A stretch of DNA of 64,000 nt from Thalassia testudinum (Eukaryota > Streptophyta > Magnoliopsida > Alismatales > Hydrocharitaceae), in the NCBI GenBank assembly GCA_037157565.1, contig JAZHRO010000003.1, forward strand, positions 38,019,001 to 38,083,000, read 5' to 3'. Numbering within the stretch: position 1 is the first letter of the stretch; every line of letters begins with the position of its first letter. A model generated the notes under the pieces. The model was given only the letters and a program-made list of their open reading frames with translations. It did not search any database and was not told where the DNA came from. Made by a program: the position numbers and the translations under genes. This document shows, in pieces, positions 35,146 to 45,403 of the stretch.

Positions 35146-36738
35146 TTAAACTACATGCTATGTATAAAAATAGAATTAGGACTCGATCTCTTAGGCCTAA
35201 GTGGTTTATGAACAATAGAAATTATCAACTAAGGTCCTAAAATACGAAGACTCACTAGTACCTGAGTGTTTGCGAAAATGTAGACTACCCAAGTCCTCGC
35301 CTTATTTGGAAAGGGAAGATACATTTTCTTATTTTTCTTCTTTTCTTATTTTTTTTATACTTTTGGAGTTTAAGAGTTCCGAGATAACTTTTTACGGCTA
35401 CCCAACCCACCTAAGACTTGAAAATGACTCTAAGTGCTATGCATCTAGTGAAAAGAGTGAAAGACTCACTAGGCAATCGTTAAAACGGACTTCGGGGTTC
35501 TACGACCCTAGGTGACCTTGCCTAGAGGTTTATCTTTTCGAATGGTAGCTTTCTCCATACTTCTTTTATTTATGGGGTCATGACAAGGACGAACCCAGTG
35601 TATATCTCCCTGGTTTATTCTACTTCCTCTGTTCTTCCTTACGTGGTTTGGGAATTATTGTGTATTTTTGTGAGTTGGGCTCTAGACAACCGACCAATGG
35701 GCTGTTACCCATGACCACTTGCCAGCCATACTCGTGCGGTGAAGTATGGCTTTATTATTTTATTTTTTTATTTTCTCCTTTTTCTACTTTTCTTTCTATT
35801 CATTTTTGGTGTTTCATTTTGTTCTCTTTTTTCCAAGTAGGTGGCTTCCCTGATCTAATATTTACCTAAAGGCAGTACAACTAAAATGGTCTTATGGCTA
35901 GGATCTGGGTAACCGGCCGATGAGCTGTTACCACCGACAACTTGCCAGCCATACCACCCTAGATAGTTCATTAGTTAGACAATTTTTGAAGAAACCATTG
36001 AAAAGTGAGTCAGTGCAAAAAGTGTGTAGATGCTTAATCTTAAAGTCCCCTCAAATCAAAGGGCAGGTTGATAAGTCGTATACTTATCACCCCAATTTAT
36101 TGACCAATTTAAAATAGAATTACTTGGCGAGGACTTGAGATTAAGTCCACATTCGAGTGGACACCCAAGCTAACTAAGCCCGAAGACCTGAAGAGTCTAC
36201 GTGTCTAGGTTCTATCGTACCATTTCCTAAAGTTAATAACATCCAAATGCGTAAGTTCTCTTCTCCTGATTCTTTTTTCTTTATCATTTTTCAAATTTCT
36301 AAATTCTTTTTTATAAGAAACTAAAAGAAATTCTATGGAGTTAACAAGATGATCTCAGGAATTGATTATCCACCCCCCATGCCTAAATGGTACAATGTCC
36401 ACATTGTAGAAATAAAGACATGAAAAAGGTGGAGTAAACGGAATATCACCTGAACATCATGAGAAATCCAATCAGCTCCGCAAAGAATGTGAAATATAAA
36501 TGCATGCTAAATTTAATGCCTTCAGCTAGGCATAACATACATGCAAGGAAGAAATTGAGAATTCATAAGTGCCGGTCAGAATCAAAATCAAAAGGTTGAT
36601 CTTGAAACCTGTTAGCAGAAGATGTCCATAGATGTGAACCAAGTTATGATGCTGACCCATGCCCCAGGGTTAAGTGGTTCTAAGGTTCTGGATGAAAATC
36701 ACCTAGAATCGAAGATTGTTGTATTTACCAGGATGGGA
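35146..36738 (-). other. X3 non-coding 3' interior
   Basis: It holds the direct-repeat pair (about 35670-35750 and 35888-35960) around a T/C run, and the distal hairpin-PPT module (36370-36408). No gene is supported. Confidence 0.7.
36370..36408 (-). other. Distal hairpin-PPT module of X3
   Basis: CCACCCCCCATGCC (36370-36383) is the polypurine run in minus sense. TACAATG (36391-36397), loop TCCA and CATTGTA (36402-36408) form a perfect 7-bp stem, longer than in X1. Confidence 0.6.
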
Positions 36739-37456
36739 CTATGGTTTGGTGGTGTTCAACCCAAGACTAAAGTTTCAGACTAAAGGTAGATTTGATTTAC
36801 AAGGTTCAGATGTCCACTTAACGTTTAGCTCAGAAAAATAATCAGCTATTTAGAGCTTGGGTTGCATGTGAAGGATATCGTAAGGGTCCTAGGAGAAAGT
36901 AGGTTGTTTTAGGTCAACAACAACCCTTAGATCCAAAATCAAAGTTCCCTCCGAATTAGCTTCCTAGATTTTTAATTCCAACTTCCTATCCTCTGAAATT
37001 AATGTTTCTGGGACATCCAAATCGTTGTACACCCCATCTAAAGTACCCAAGTCCAATCATTGTGGCAGAATCAGGATTGACTTAGGTGTAATGATTTCTA
37101 AATCAAAATCAATCCCTTCAGGGTGTGGTTGAGGGATGGGGCCATTGATTGAATCTTCTAGTAAATGAGGATTCGAATCCTCCAAGTTAGCCCTAACTTA
37201 ATCAAAATCTTCAATGACTGGGCTATCAAGTGGTTTGTCATGCTCCTTGAGCCCATTTGTCTCACTAAAATCATCTTCCTTAAGCTCAAGTGAGACTTCA
37301 CTAAGAGATTCCTTACCCTCAGAATTAAAGAATCCATGATCCTCAATTATATATGTCTCAAAATCATGTCATTTCATGGTCCATGGAGGCTTATTTTTCA
37401 TCATTCCCTGGCTCGACGATCTCAGGAGAGAAATTCGATTCATCCTCGAAGGGTTG
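36739..37456 (-). pseudogene. Family X open frame of X3, C-terminal part, cut by N
   Basis: The minus-strand frame ends with TAG at 36739-36741 and matches the acidic C-terminal part in X1 and X2 (blocks like EGTLILDLRV and PKLEIADYFSELNVKWT). Several stops are present. The insertion of N at 37456/37457 separates it from the upstream part at 50528. Confidence 0.55.
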
Positions 37457-38320
37457 TGATGGGTCGGCCCGGATAGGTTGTTAATATGATGTTTTTATCG
37501 TTAAAATATGTATAGTGGTTAACCTAATTCAGACCTAACCATCTCTTTACAAAATTTTTAACCTGGCCTAATTGATTTTATCTTGTCACTTTTAAGCCCA
37601 GGGTCGAACACAGGGAAGTGGGGTTAAAGTCGAGTTTCTACGTTTTCCTTAAAACGCGTCTCTTCCGTTCATTTATTGTGTTTTTGGTGTTTTTCTTATT
37701 TTGGTTTTTTATGGTAATCCTTGTTCTTGAGGCACACCCTTAAAATTGTGTCCTTGGCTTTTAGCCAAACAGAGTCCCAAAACAAGTCTTGCTACTCGCA
37801 AGACGAGGTACCTGCAAGTCAAAGATTATCTTTTCTTTTTATGTATTTTTTTTATCTTTTTACTAACAGAAAAGCAAATAGACAGAAAGTAAATATAGTA
37901 TGTATATATATATATATATATGTAGTATATATATAAAGGGGTAGGGGTGGAGGTGGCGATGGAGTGTAGCACTATGTCGAGTCAGTCGACGTCTAGAGAG
38001 ACGCAACCAACACGACTAGGTGCCACGTGGAGTGTGGATGGAGGATGGATGATGTATGGGACCACGCTTTTTTTGTACGCGTGTATCAGGGAATATCAGC
38101 AACTGGTGCAGATATTCACGCGATACAGCGTATAATAAATAACATGAAAATATATGTATATATGTATGTATATAAGTAAATATATCTATATATATATATA
38201 AATGTATAGTTATATATGTATAGATATATATATATATAGATATATATATGTATATATATGTATATAAGTATATATATATATATTACTATATATATGTATA
38301 TATATATGTATATAGATATG

Positions 38321-38351
<31 letters not shown>

Positions 38352-39614
38352 GTATGTGTATATATATTTATATATATATTACTATAAGTGTGTGAGTGTG
38401 TGTGTATGTGTTGGTATAGGTGTGTGTGCGTCGGTGAATGTGTGTGTGTGTGCATTGCTGTGAGTGTGTGTCTGTTAATGAGTAAAAGAGAGAGGGAGAG
38501 AGAGAGAATACGTGAGAGAGAGAGAGTGGGAGCGGGCAGGAGAGATTAGCAGAGAGAGTGAGCGGGTGAGCGAGAGATCGCGGACGCGCGAGTTAAGATG
38601 TCTGCCGCCTCCGGCGGACGTCTGACGCCGCGTCGTCTGAAGGCGGAGGTAGACGTCTGCAGACGGCTGGTGCGGGCGCGGCTTCGCGTAGGGTTCCTGC
38701 AGGCGTGCGCGAAGGCGACGGGCGGGCGAAGGCGTGGAGGAGCGAGCATGGAGGAGGTCTGCAGGTGGTCGCGGAGGAGGGCAGGGGGCGACGCGAGGCC
38801 GTAGCCGGCCGCTGCAGTGCGCGCGGCGGACGGCTACAGGTGCAACTGCGAGGCGGACAGAACGGAGACGGAGGCGGGGAACGCCATGCAGATGCGCGCG
38901 GAGGCGGTGAGCGACTGCGGGAACGGTCACGGAGGAGCGGGAGGACCTGCTGCTGCTGCCGTGGCTTCAAGCTTCGAAGCTTGGAGCGGCGGCAATCGCG
39001 TTAAATAGAAAAAAAAATGAAGCGAGGGAATGCACCACGCCCACCGGCTCGTCGAAGAGCTGGGCGGTGGTGCTCCCACTGTGGTGGTGTGCACCACAGT
39101 GGGTTCTCCTGCTCGCCGGGTGCCTCCTCGACGGAGTGCCGACGTATGGGAGGGGAAAGTGGTGTAGAAGATGGCTGCGGGTTTTTTTGTTGCTGCAGCA
39201 GCTTATCTTGCGAGGATGAAGCTGCAGCTACTTATAGAGGAGGAGAGAGTGGCGTGCCGGCTGCAGCAGGGAGAGGGTGTGCGAGTTGTAGCTATAGGGA
39301 GCGGCGTTGGCAGGGAGAAGTGACGAGAAGAAGTGCTGCGTGGCTGCTGCATGCAGCTGCGGGAAGAGTGCAGCCGCGGGAAGGAGAGAAAAGAAGAAAT
39401 CAAGAGGAAAAATAAAAAGAGGGTGATTTTACAAGGAGGCACTTGAATAAAAATGTAACTATGCAGGCGATTGTTTCACTCCTCTTCCTCTCTTGATAAA
39501 ATGCATGCATGCAAGTGTTTTTACAAATGCGATTACAAGATCCTATTATGCAATATTAATGCTAGAAAATAGCACAAGAAGGCGTTATTACAGGCGTGTT
39601 TTGAGGTGCAAACA
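37457..39614 (-). repeat. 3' LTR of N (2158 bp)
   Basis: In element sense it starts TGTTTGCACC at 39614 and ends CCCATCA at 37457. The TATA box (CTATAAG) is at 39231-39237. Downstream of it come a strong hairpin (39075-39103), a GC-rich stretch (about 38590-39000), a TA/TG microsatellite (about 38140-38400), GA repeats (about 38480-38535) and the U5 box (37597-37622). The many Arg/Pro/Ser or Tyr/Ile frames in both LTRs follow from this composition. Confidence 0.9.
39231..39237 (-). promoter_or_regulatory. TATA box of the N 3' LTR
   Basis: CTATAAG in minus sense. It is preceded in U3 by CTGCAG- and GCAGCTGC-type motifs. The active copy for the element would be its twin at 50144-50150. Confidence 0.5.
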
Positions 39615-39653
39615 TATACCCCCATGCCTATCTTTTGCTAGTCCCTAGCAAAA
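39615..39653 (-). other. PPT and perfect pre-PPT hairpin of N
   Basis: GGCATGGGGGTATA (minus sense) abuts the LTR. Arms TTTTGCTAG (39633-39641) and CTAGCAAAA (39645-39653) form a perfect 9-bp stem with a 3-base loop. Equivalent hairpins precede the PPT of X1, X2, X3, K and P. Confidence 0.8.
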
Positions 39654-40676
39654 TAGTATTTAGAAATGATCTTAAGCTGAGGATTTTCTTCTGAGGTGAT
39701 ACAGGTGTGTTTACTATGGAATATTGTGAGAACCAATTGTAAAGAAGACTACCAGTACTTTAAGTCTCACATGACATAGATCATCTCTCAACTAACCAGG
39801 ACTCTTGATATTTAAACCTTAAGTACGATTTCCAGGACCTAGGAGGTTTTTGCCGTACTCGAGAGCTCAAGAGGTTATGGTTTGTGCATAGTGAAGGATC
39901 AAGACTGACCAGATGAACATTAAGACTCAATCCCAGGGTTTCACGAATTTTTAAGTACAGGTTGGTCCCAGTTTCAGCTCATGTCTTCGAATTGACCCTT
40001 AAGATGATGACGGAAAACTCAACTCCCATTTTCTGATTTTTTTTTTTTTGTGGCTCACCGAAAAACAAAGTATACAGACATTTATGAGATATACTGACTC
40101 TTTTAAAACGTCTCTTTTTTTTTTCTTCTTTTTTTCTTTTTTTTATTTTTTATTTTTTTTTTTGGTGGGAGAGTTTCTTTTTGGTGGAAAGAGTCGCTCC
40201 TAAACACAAGACTAAAGCCTGGGATAAAAAGTCTACCTGCGCGCACAGGTAAGGACTCCACCTTCCCTAATGAACACTAGGGTTGGATCTTATGTTCACC
40301 TGGTCTTTCCTGATATGTGTAGTGTGAACCAAGTTTACTTAAGCTCTCAAGAAAAAGCAAACCAACGGATCCTGTACTGGTGTCTCAGGTACAAGAATAC
40401 ATCCTTAGTTAGGAGAGATCTTGATCTATTTTGTCAATGCTTTAAGTGAATTAAGCCGAGCCTGAGCGAATCAAGCTTTTGTGGCCTAGAAAGTCTTCAA
40501 AACAGAGGTTGAATATCCATAAACACTTATTGCCTTTTTGTTTCAGCTTCAAGATCATTACTAAACACCATTTATTATAATATATATATATATTTTTTTT
40601 TTATTTTTCTTGCATATTTATAAATAGGTGGGAACTGTATGATACCATAACATACCCGGATCCTATGGATGCCTAT

Positions 40677-40712
40677 CCACCCCCCCATGCCAAATAATGC
40701 TATGTCCTCATA
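40677..40712 (-). other. Distal hairpin-PPT module of N
   Basis: CCACCCCCCCATGCC (40677-40691) is the same polypurine run as in family X. The hairpin TATG/CATA with loop TCCT is reduced to 4 bp (40701-40712). Confidence 0.5.
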
Positions 40713-40878
40713 TGCATGCAGGGAAAGGCAGAGGAAGGATGGAAGATCGGGTAACAAGAGCTGAGGTTCAGGGTATAGATCAGGGTGGAAGGGTGGGTGG
40801 ATGGTGGGTGGTGAAGAGAAAAGTGAAGTGATTGCGATAGAGGTGTGAAAAGTGATGGTGGATGGTGAGTGCTGTTAG

Positions 40879-40899
40879 GGTGCCTCCCAACAAGCGCTG
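40879..40899 (-). other. PBS-like motif after the pol stop
   Basis: In minus sense the motif has GCGCTTGTT followed by GGGAGGCA, close to the GCGCCGTTGCCGGGGAGGCA of the PBS region. It begins about 40 nt after the stop of pol. Confidence 0.4.
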
Positions 40900-40939
40900 A
40901 ATTTAATGTCCCCAGCTATACTCAGAATGAGGCAAAGAA

Positions 40940-43900
40940 TTAGTTATCCTTCAGTAGGGCAACGGTTTCTCCAACGGGGGCAGGTTCATGAGTCAGATAG
41001 GGTTTCAAACGCTGCCCGTTGACCGTAAATTTACGCCCAGATTTGGGATCTTCAATTTCGATGGCCCCATTGGGGAATGGTCTTGAGACCAGAAAAGGAC
41101 CAGTCCATTTGGACTTTAATTTCCCAGGAAAGAATTTGAGTTGGGCATTATAGAGCCAAACTTGCTGAGATGGCTCAAATTCCTTCCGCCGAACATGGCT
41201 GTCGTGAAAAGCCTTAGTGCGCTGTTTAAAGGTTAGAGCAGAATCATAAGCTTCACGACGGAGCTCTTCCAGCTCTTGGAGTTGGAGTTTCCTTTCTCGT
41301 TCACACAAGTCTGGGTCGAGGTTACATTGGCGAACCGCCCAATAAGCGCGGTGCTCCAACTCCATAGGCAAATGACAAGGCTTCCCGTAAACGATTCTAT
41401 ATGGAGACATACCAAGGGGAGCCTTGAAGGTGGTCCGATACGCCCAAAGTGAGTCAGTCAGCTTGTCGGACCAATCCTTACGGTCAGGCCGAACCGTTTT
41501 CTGGAGAATCTGCTTGATTTGCCGGTTCGACACTTCCGCCTGGCCGTTCGTCTGAGGATGATACGGGGATGCGATACGATGGTGGACTCCGTACCTCCTC
41601 AGAAGTGCCCGAAAAGAAGCATGGGTAAAGTGGCTTCCTCCATCCGAGATAATGGCCCGAGGGATCCCAAAACGCGCAAAGATATGGTCCTTGACGAATC
41701 GGGTGGAGATAACATGGTCAGCACGGTGCGCGGGAATAGCCTCGATCTATTTTGAAACATAGTCGACGGCCACGAGGATGAATTCGAAGCCGTTGGATGG
41801 AGGAAAGGGACCCATGAAGTCAATTCCCCAGATGTCGAAGATTTTCGCAGCTAGGATGTGTTGCAAGGGCATCATGTCACAACGTGCCATTGACCCTAAT
41901 GACTGGCACCTAGTGCAATGTTTGGCATAAGTGTGCGCGTCCTGGTGAAGGGAGGGCCAAAAGAAACCGCACTACAACACCTTGGCTGCAGTTTTCCTCC
42001 CAGAGAAATGGCCTCCACAGGCCTGATCGTGGCAGAAGGATAGCACACTGGGGAACTCACTGTCAGGAATACAGCGACGGATGATTTGATCAGCACCTAT
42101 CCGAAAACGAAGTGGATTATCCCAGAAATAATACTTTGCTTCTGCCATGAGACGACTGCCACGGTTTTTAGGCCAGCCACGTGGAGGAAATCCAGAAGCA
42201 AGGTAATTGGCAATGTCGGCATACCACGGTCCACTTGCCACATTTATTGCCAATAGGTGCTCATCAGGAAAAACTTCATTAATTGGCAGAGTAAGTCCAA
42301 TATGGTTAGGGTCCAGTCTGGAAAGGTGATCAGCCACAACATTCTGGGCTCCGACCTTATCACGAATCTCAATGTCAAATTCCTGGAGCAGAAGGATCCA
42401 ACGAATCAGTCTAGGCTTGGCATCCTTCTTGTGCATGAGATGGCGAATGGCCGCGTGATCAGTGAAAACAATAACGTGAGAGCCTAGAAGGTAAGAACGG
42501 AATTTTTCCAGCCCAAAGACGACTGCCAGTAGTTCCTTTTCAGTGGTAGTATAATTACGCTGGGCCTCGTCCAACGTCTTACTGGCGTAGTATACCACGA
42601 AGGGGTGTCTATCGCGTCTTTGTCCCAGGATGGCTCCGACTGCAAGGTCTGAAGCGTCACACATAAGTTCAAAGTCGAGGGACCAATCAGGCCGCTGGAG
42701 AACAGGGGCCTTGGTGACAGCATTACGCAGCTGCGTGAATGCTTGTATACAGTCAGGGCCCTTGTCGAAGGGCACGTCGGTTGATAGGAGATGAGTTAAG
42801 GGTCGAGAAATTTTGGAGAAGTCTTTGATGAATCTCCTATAGAAACCGACGTGTCCCAAGAAGGAGCGGATTTGTTTGACAGAACCAGGCACAGGTAAAT
42901 CAGCAATGATATCGAGCTTAGCTCTGTCAACCTCGATACCCCTATCGGAGATGATATGTCCAAGAACAATTCCCTCGTGCACCATAAAATGACTTTTTTC
43001 CCAGGAAAGCACGAGGTTTACATCAATACATCTCCTAACGATGTGAGTTAGGTTGGCAAGACATTCATCGAAAGATGGTCCAAAGACTGAAAAGTCATCC
43101 ATGAAGAGCTCGAGAAAGTCACCCACCATGTCATGAAATATCGCCAGCATGCATCTCTGGAAAGTTGCTGGCGCGTTACAAAGTCCGAACGGCATCCTTC
43201 TAAAGGTGAAGGTGCCGAAAGGGCAGGTAAAAGTGGTTTTCTCTTGGTCTCGGGGGTCTATTGCCACCTGGTTATATCCTGAGAATCCATCCAGGAAGCA
43301 GAAAATTTTATTTCCCGCTAACCGCTCCAGGATTTGGTCAATAAATGGTAGCGGGAAGTGACCTTTCTTGGTTGCAGCATTGAGTTTCCTATAATCTACA
43401 CACACTCTCCAAGATGTAGGAGTGCATGTAGGGATGGATTCGCCCCTGTCATTTACACGGATGGTGAGTCCTGCCTTTTTGGGCACAACGTGAATCGGAC
43501 TCACCCAGGGGCTATCGCTGATCGGGTAGATTATACCCGCATCCAGCCACTTAATGATTTCATTCTTAACGACCTCCCGCATGTTAGGGTTGAGACGTCG
43601 CTGCATCTCACGAGAAGGTCGAGCCTCCTCCTCCGTATATATACGATGAGTGCAGTAGGAGGGGCTAATACCAGATAAGTCTGATAAAGACCATCCAATA
43701 GCTGCCTTGTGTTCTAGGAGGACCTTAGTTAGTTTGCACTCCTGCTCCATGGTTAATTTTGAACTGATGATTACAGGGAGCGTTTCATTTGGTCCCAGGA
43801 GAACATACTTGAGTGTATTAGGCAGCACTTTTAGCTCGGGACTGGATGGGGAAGGATCTGGCATTTCTTGGGACGAGAGTGTCCCAGACGGGTAGGAGAA

Positions 43901-45376
43901 GAAGTTAGGAGGAGGAAACTGGCCTTCAGATTGGCCAAGAAGAGGGGCTTCTTGGATAGATGGATCCAAAAATGAATAGCCCCAGTGAGAAGTATATGGG
44001 CTCAAGGTCCCAGTGTGGATTTGTAAATCTGCCTGATTTGGCGGGGAAGAAAGGGCAATTCGATCTTCATGAGTGTGGACCGATAGTGAGTAGCCCGGAT
44101 ATGACTCAGACCACGAGGTATGGGAAGCGGAGAAAACCTCGTCAGAAGTCTGGCCAGGAGAAGGTACTGGACAAGGGAGGGATTGGGGAATGTCACAGTA
44201 TGCGTTGGTCAGGCAGTTATCAGTGTTTATAGGTAATCCGCAGCAGTCCGAATAGGTCCCAATTAGTCCGATACACGCGCTGACGGCCATGTCCTCGTCA
44301 GACATGTCATCCTCAATGCAATCGCAATCAAAGTTCTTGGCTGCCTTGAATATGTTAAGCTTGAGCTTCTCAGATCCAACGGCAATCTCAATACAGCCCG
44401 ACTCGCAGTCGATGTGTGCGTGGGCTGTGGCCAAGAAAGGTCGACCGAGGATGATCGGACAATCAGAAAGTGAACTAGGAACTTCCATATCTAAAACAAG
44501 AAAGTCAACAGGAAAACAGAGACTGTTGACCCTAACCACCACGTCTTCCACCACACCCTTCGGGATTTTGACAGAACGATCTACCAACTGTAACGTGACA
44601 GGGGTGGGTTTCAGATTTCCCAAGGAAAATTTTTTGAGCATGATGGTCGGTATGAGATTGATGGAAGATCCTAGATCAAGCAAGGCACGGTTAAAACTGC
44701 AGCCTTGGATGCTACAGGAAATCAGTGGTGTGCCCGGATCTTTCTGCTTCGGTGGTAAGTTTGACAGTATAGCACAACTCGCATGAGGCGAGAGAACCAC
44801 CGGATTCTTAGTCTTCTTTGACTGTCGCCTGGGTGTTGTGTAGTCTTTGAAAAATCGAGCGACAGTAGGTATGTGGTCGATTGCCTCGAGCAGGGGTACC
44901 TTGATTTCTACATCCCTGAACAAATTACGTAGGTTGTCAAAGGCCTGCGTATTTTTCTTTTTGCCTTTTGGCTCCCTTAGTAGAGCCTCAGGGAATGGGA
45001 CTGATTCTGGCACAAGTTTTGGTGCATCATCCTCTCGCGAATGCGGTATGCATCCCGAATGAGAGGGTGAAGAAGAAGACGGGCCAGGATCAGGTCGAGG
45101 CGGATCGACGGTCTGCTTCCCGCTCCTCGTAGTGATAGCATTGGACGATGCGGGTCCAGTGGGATCATACGGTGGAGGAGGGTTTGCAATGGGGATATAA
45201 GAGTGTGGTGCTGCAGCAGGATTAGCCTGAAATCCCGGTGGAATGCTCGGAGCTTGCAGAACTTGATTAACCTGTCCCTGAGAAGGTCGTACCTGTGGTT
45301 GAGAACCACGGGGCACAAAACTTCGCGGGTTTGGAACAGGTTGGGCGGGAAGAGTGCCCTGAGATCGAGTCGCCAT
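40940..45376 (-). CDS. pol: N pol: protease, reverse transcriptase, RNase H, integrase (two internal TAG codons)
   Basis: From the Met at 45376 one frame runs to the TAA at 40940, broken by TAG at 41972-41974 and 41747-41749. Residues are counted from that Met. The protease motif ALLDLGSSINLIP is near 231-243. RT has its first catalytic Asp in FLDGFSGYNQ (about 696) and FMDDFS in place of YxDD (about 758-763). RNase H has Asp in MCDASD, Glu in EKE, Asp in FTDH and Asp in VADHLSR (to about 1020). The integrase HHCC finger spans the first TAG. The D,D,E core ([25 protein letters not shown]) is intact, and a KWTGPF-type tail follows without chromodomain. The two stops fit single transitions (CAG to TAG; TGG to TAG). 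The product copies RNA into DNA and integrates it; as it stands, full-length product would need stop suppression. Confidence 0.93.
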
Positions 45377-45403
45377 GCGTAGTTGACTGATCTCGGCGTT
45401 CTG

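Larger units (their letters stand above)
39654..40939 (-). other. N 3' non-coding interior
   Basis: There is no env-like or other gene between the pol stop and the PPT. It contains a long T/C run on + (A/G in element sense, about 40100-40165), the distal hairpin-PPT module (40677-40712) and a PBS-like motif just after pol (40879-40899). Confidence 0.75.

Noticed and set aside
38475..39415. Arg/Ser/Pro-rich frames in the N 3' LTR, resembling SR proteins
   Set aside because: Long frames occur on both strands at once, as expected of GC-rich DNA lacking stops. No RNA-binding motif is visible.
39654..40939. env-like gene, expected in some Athila elements
   Set aside because: No frame above background, signal peptide or membrane segment lies between pol and the PPT of N.
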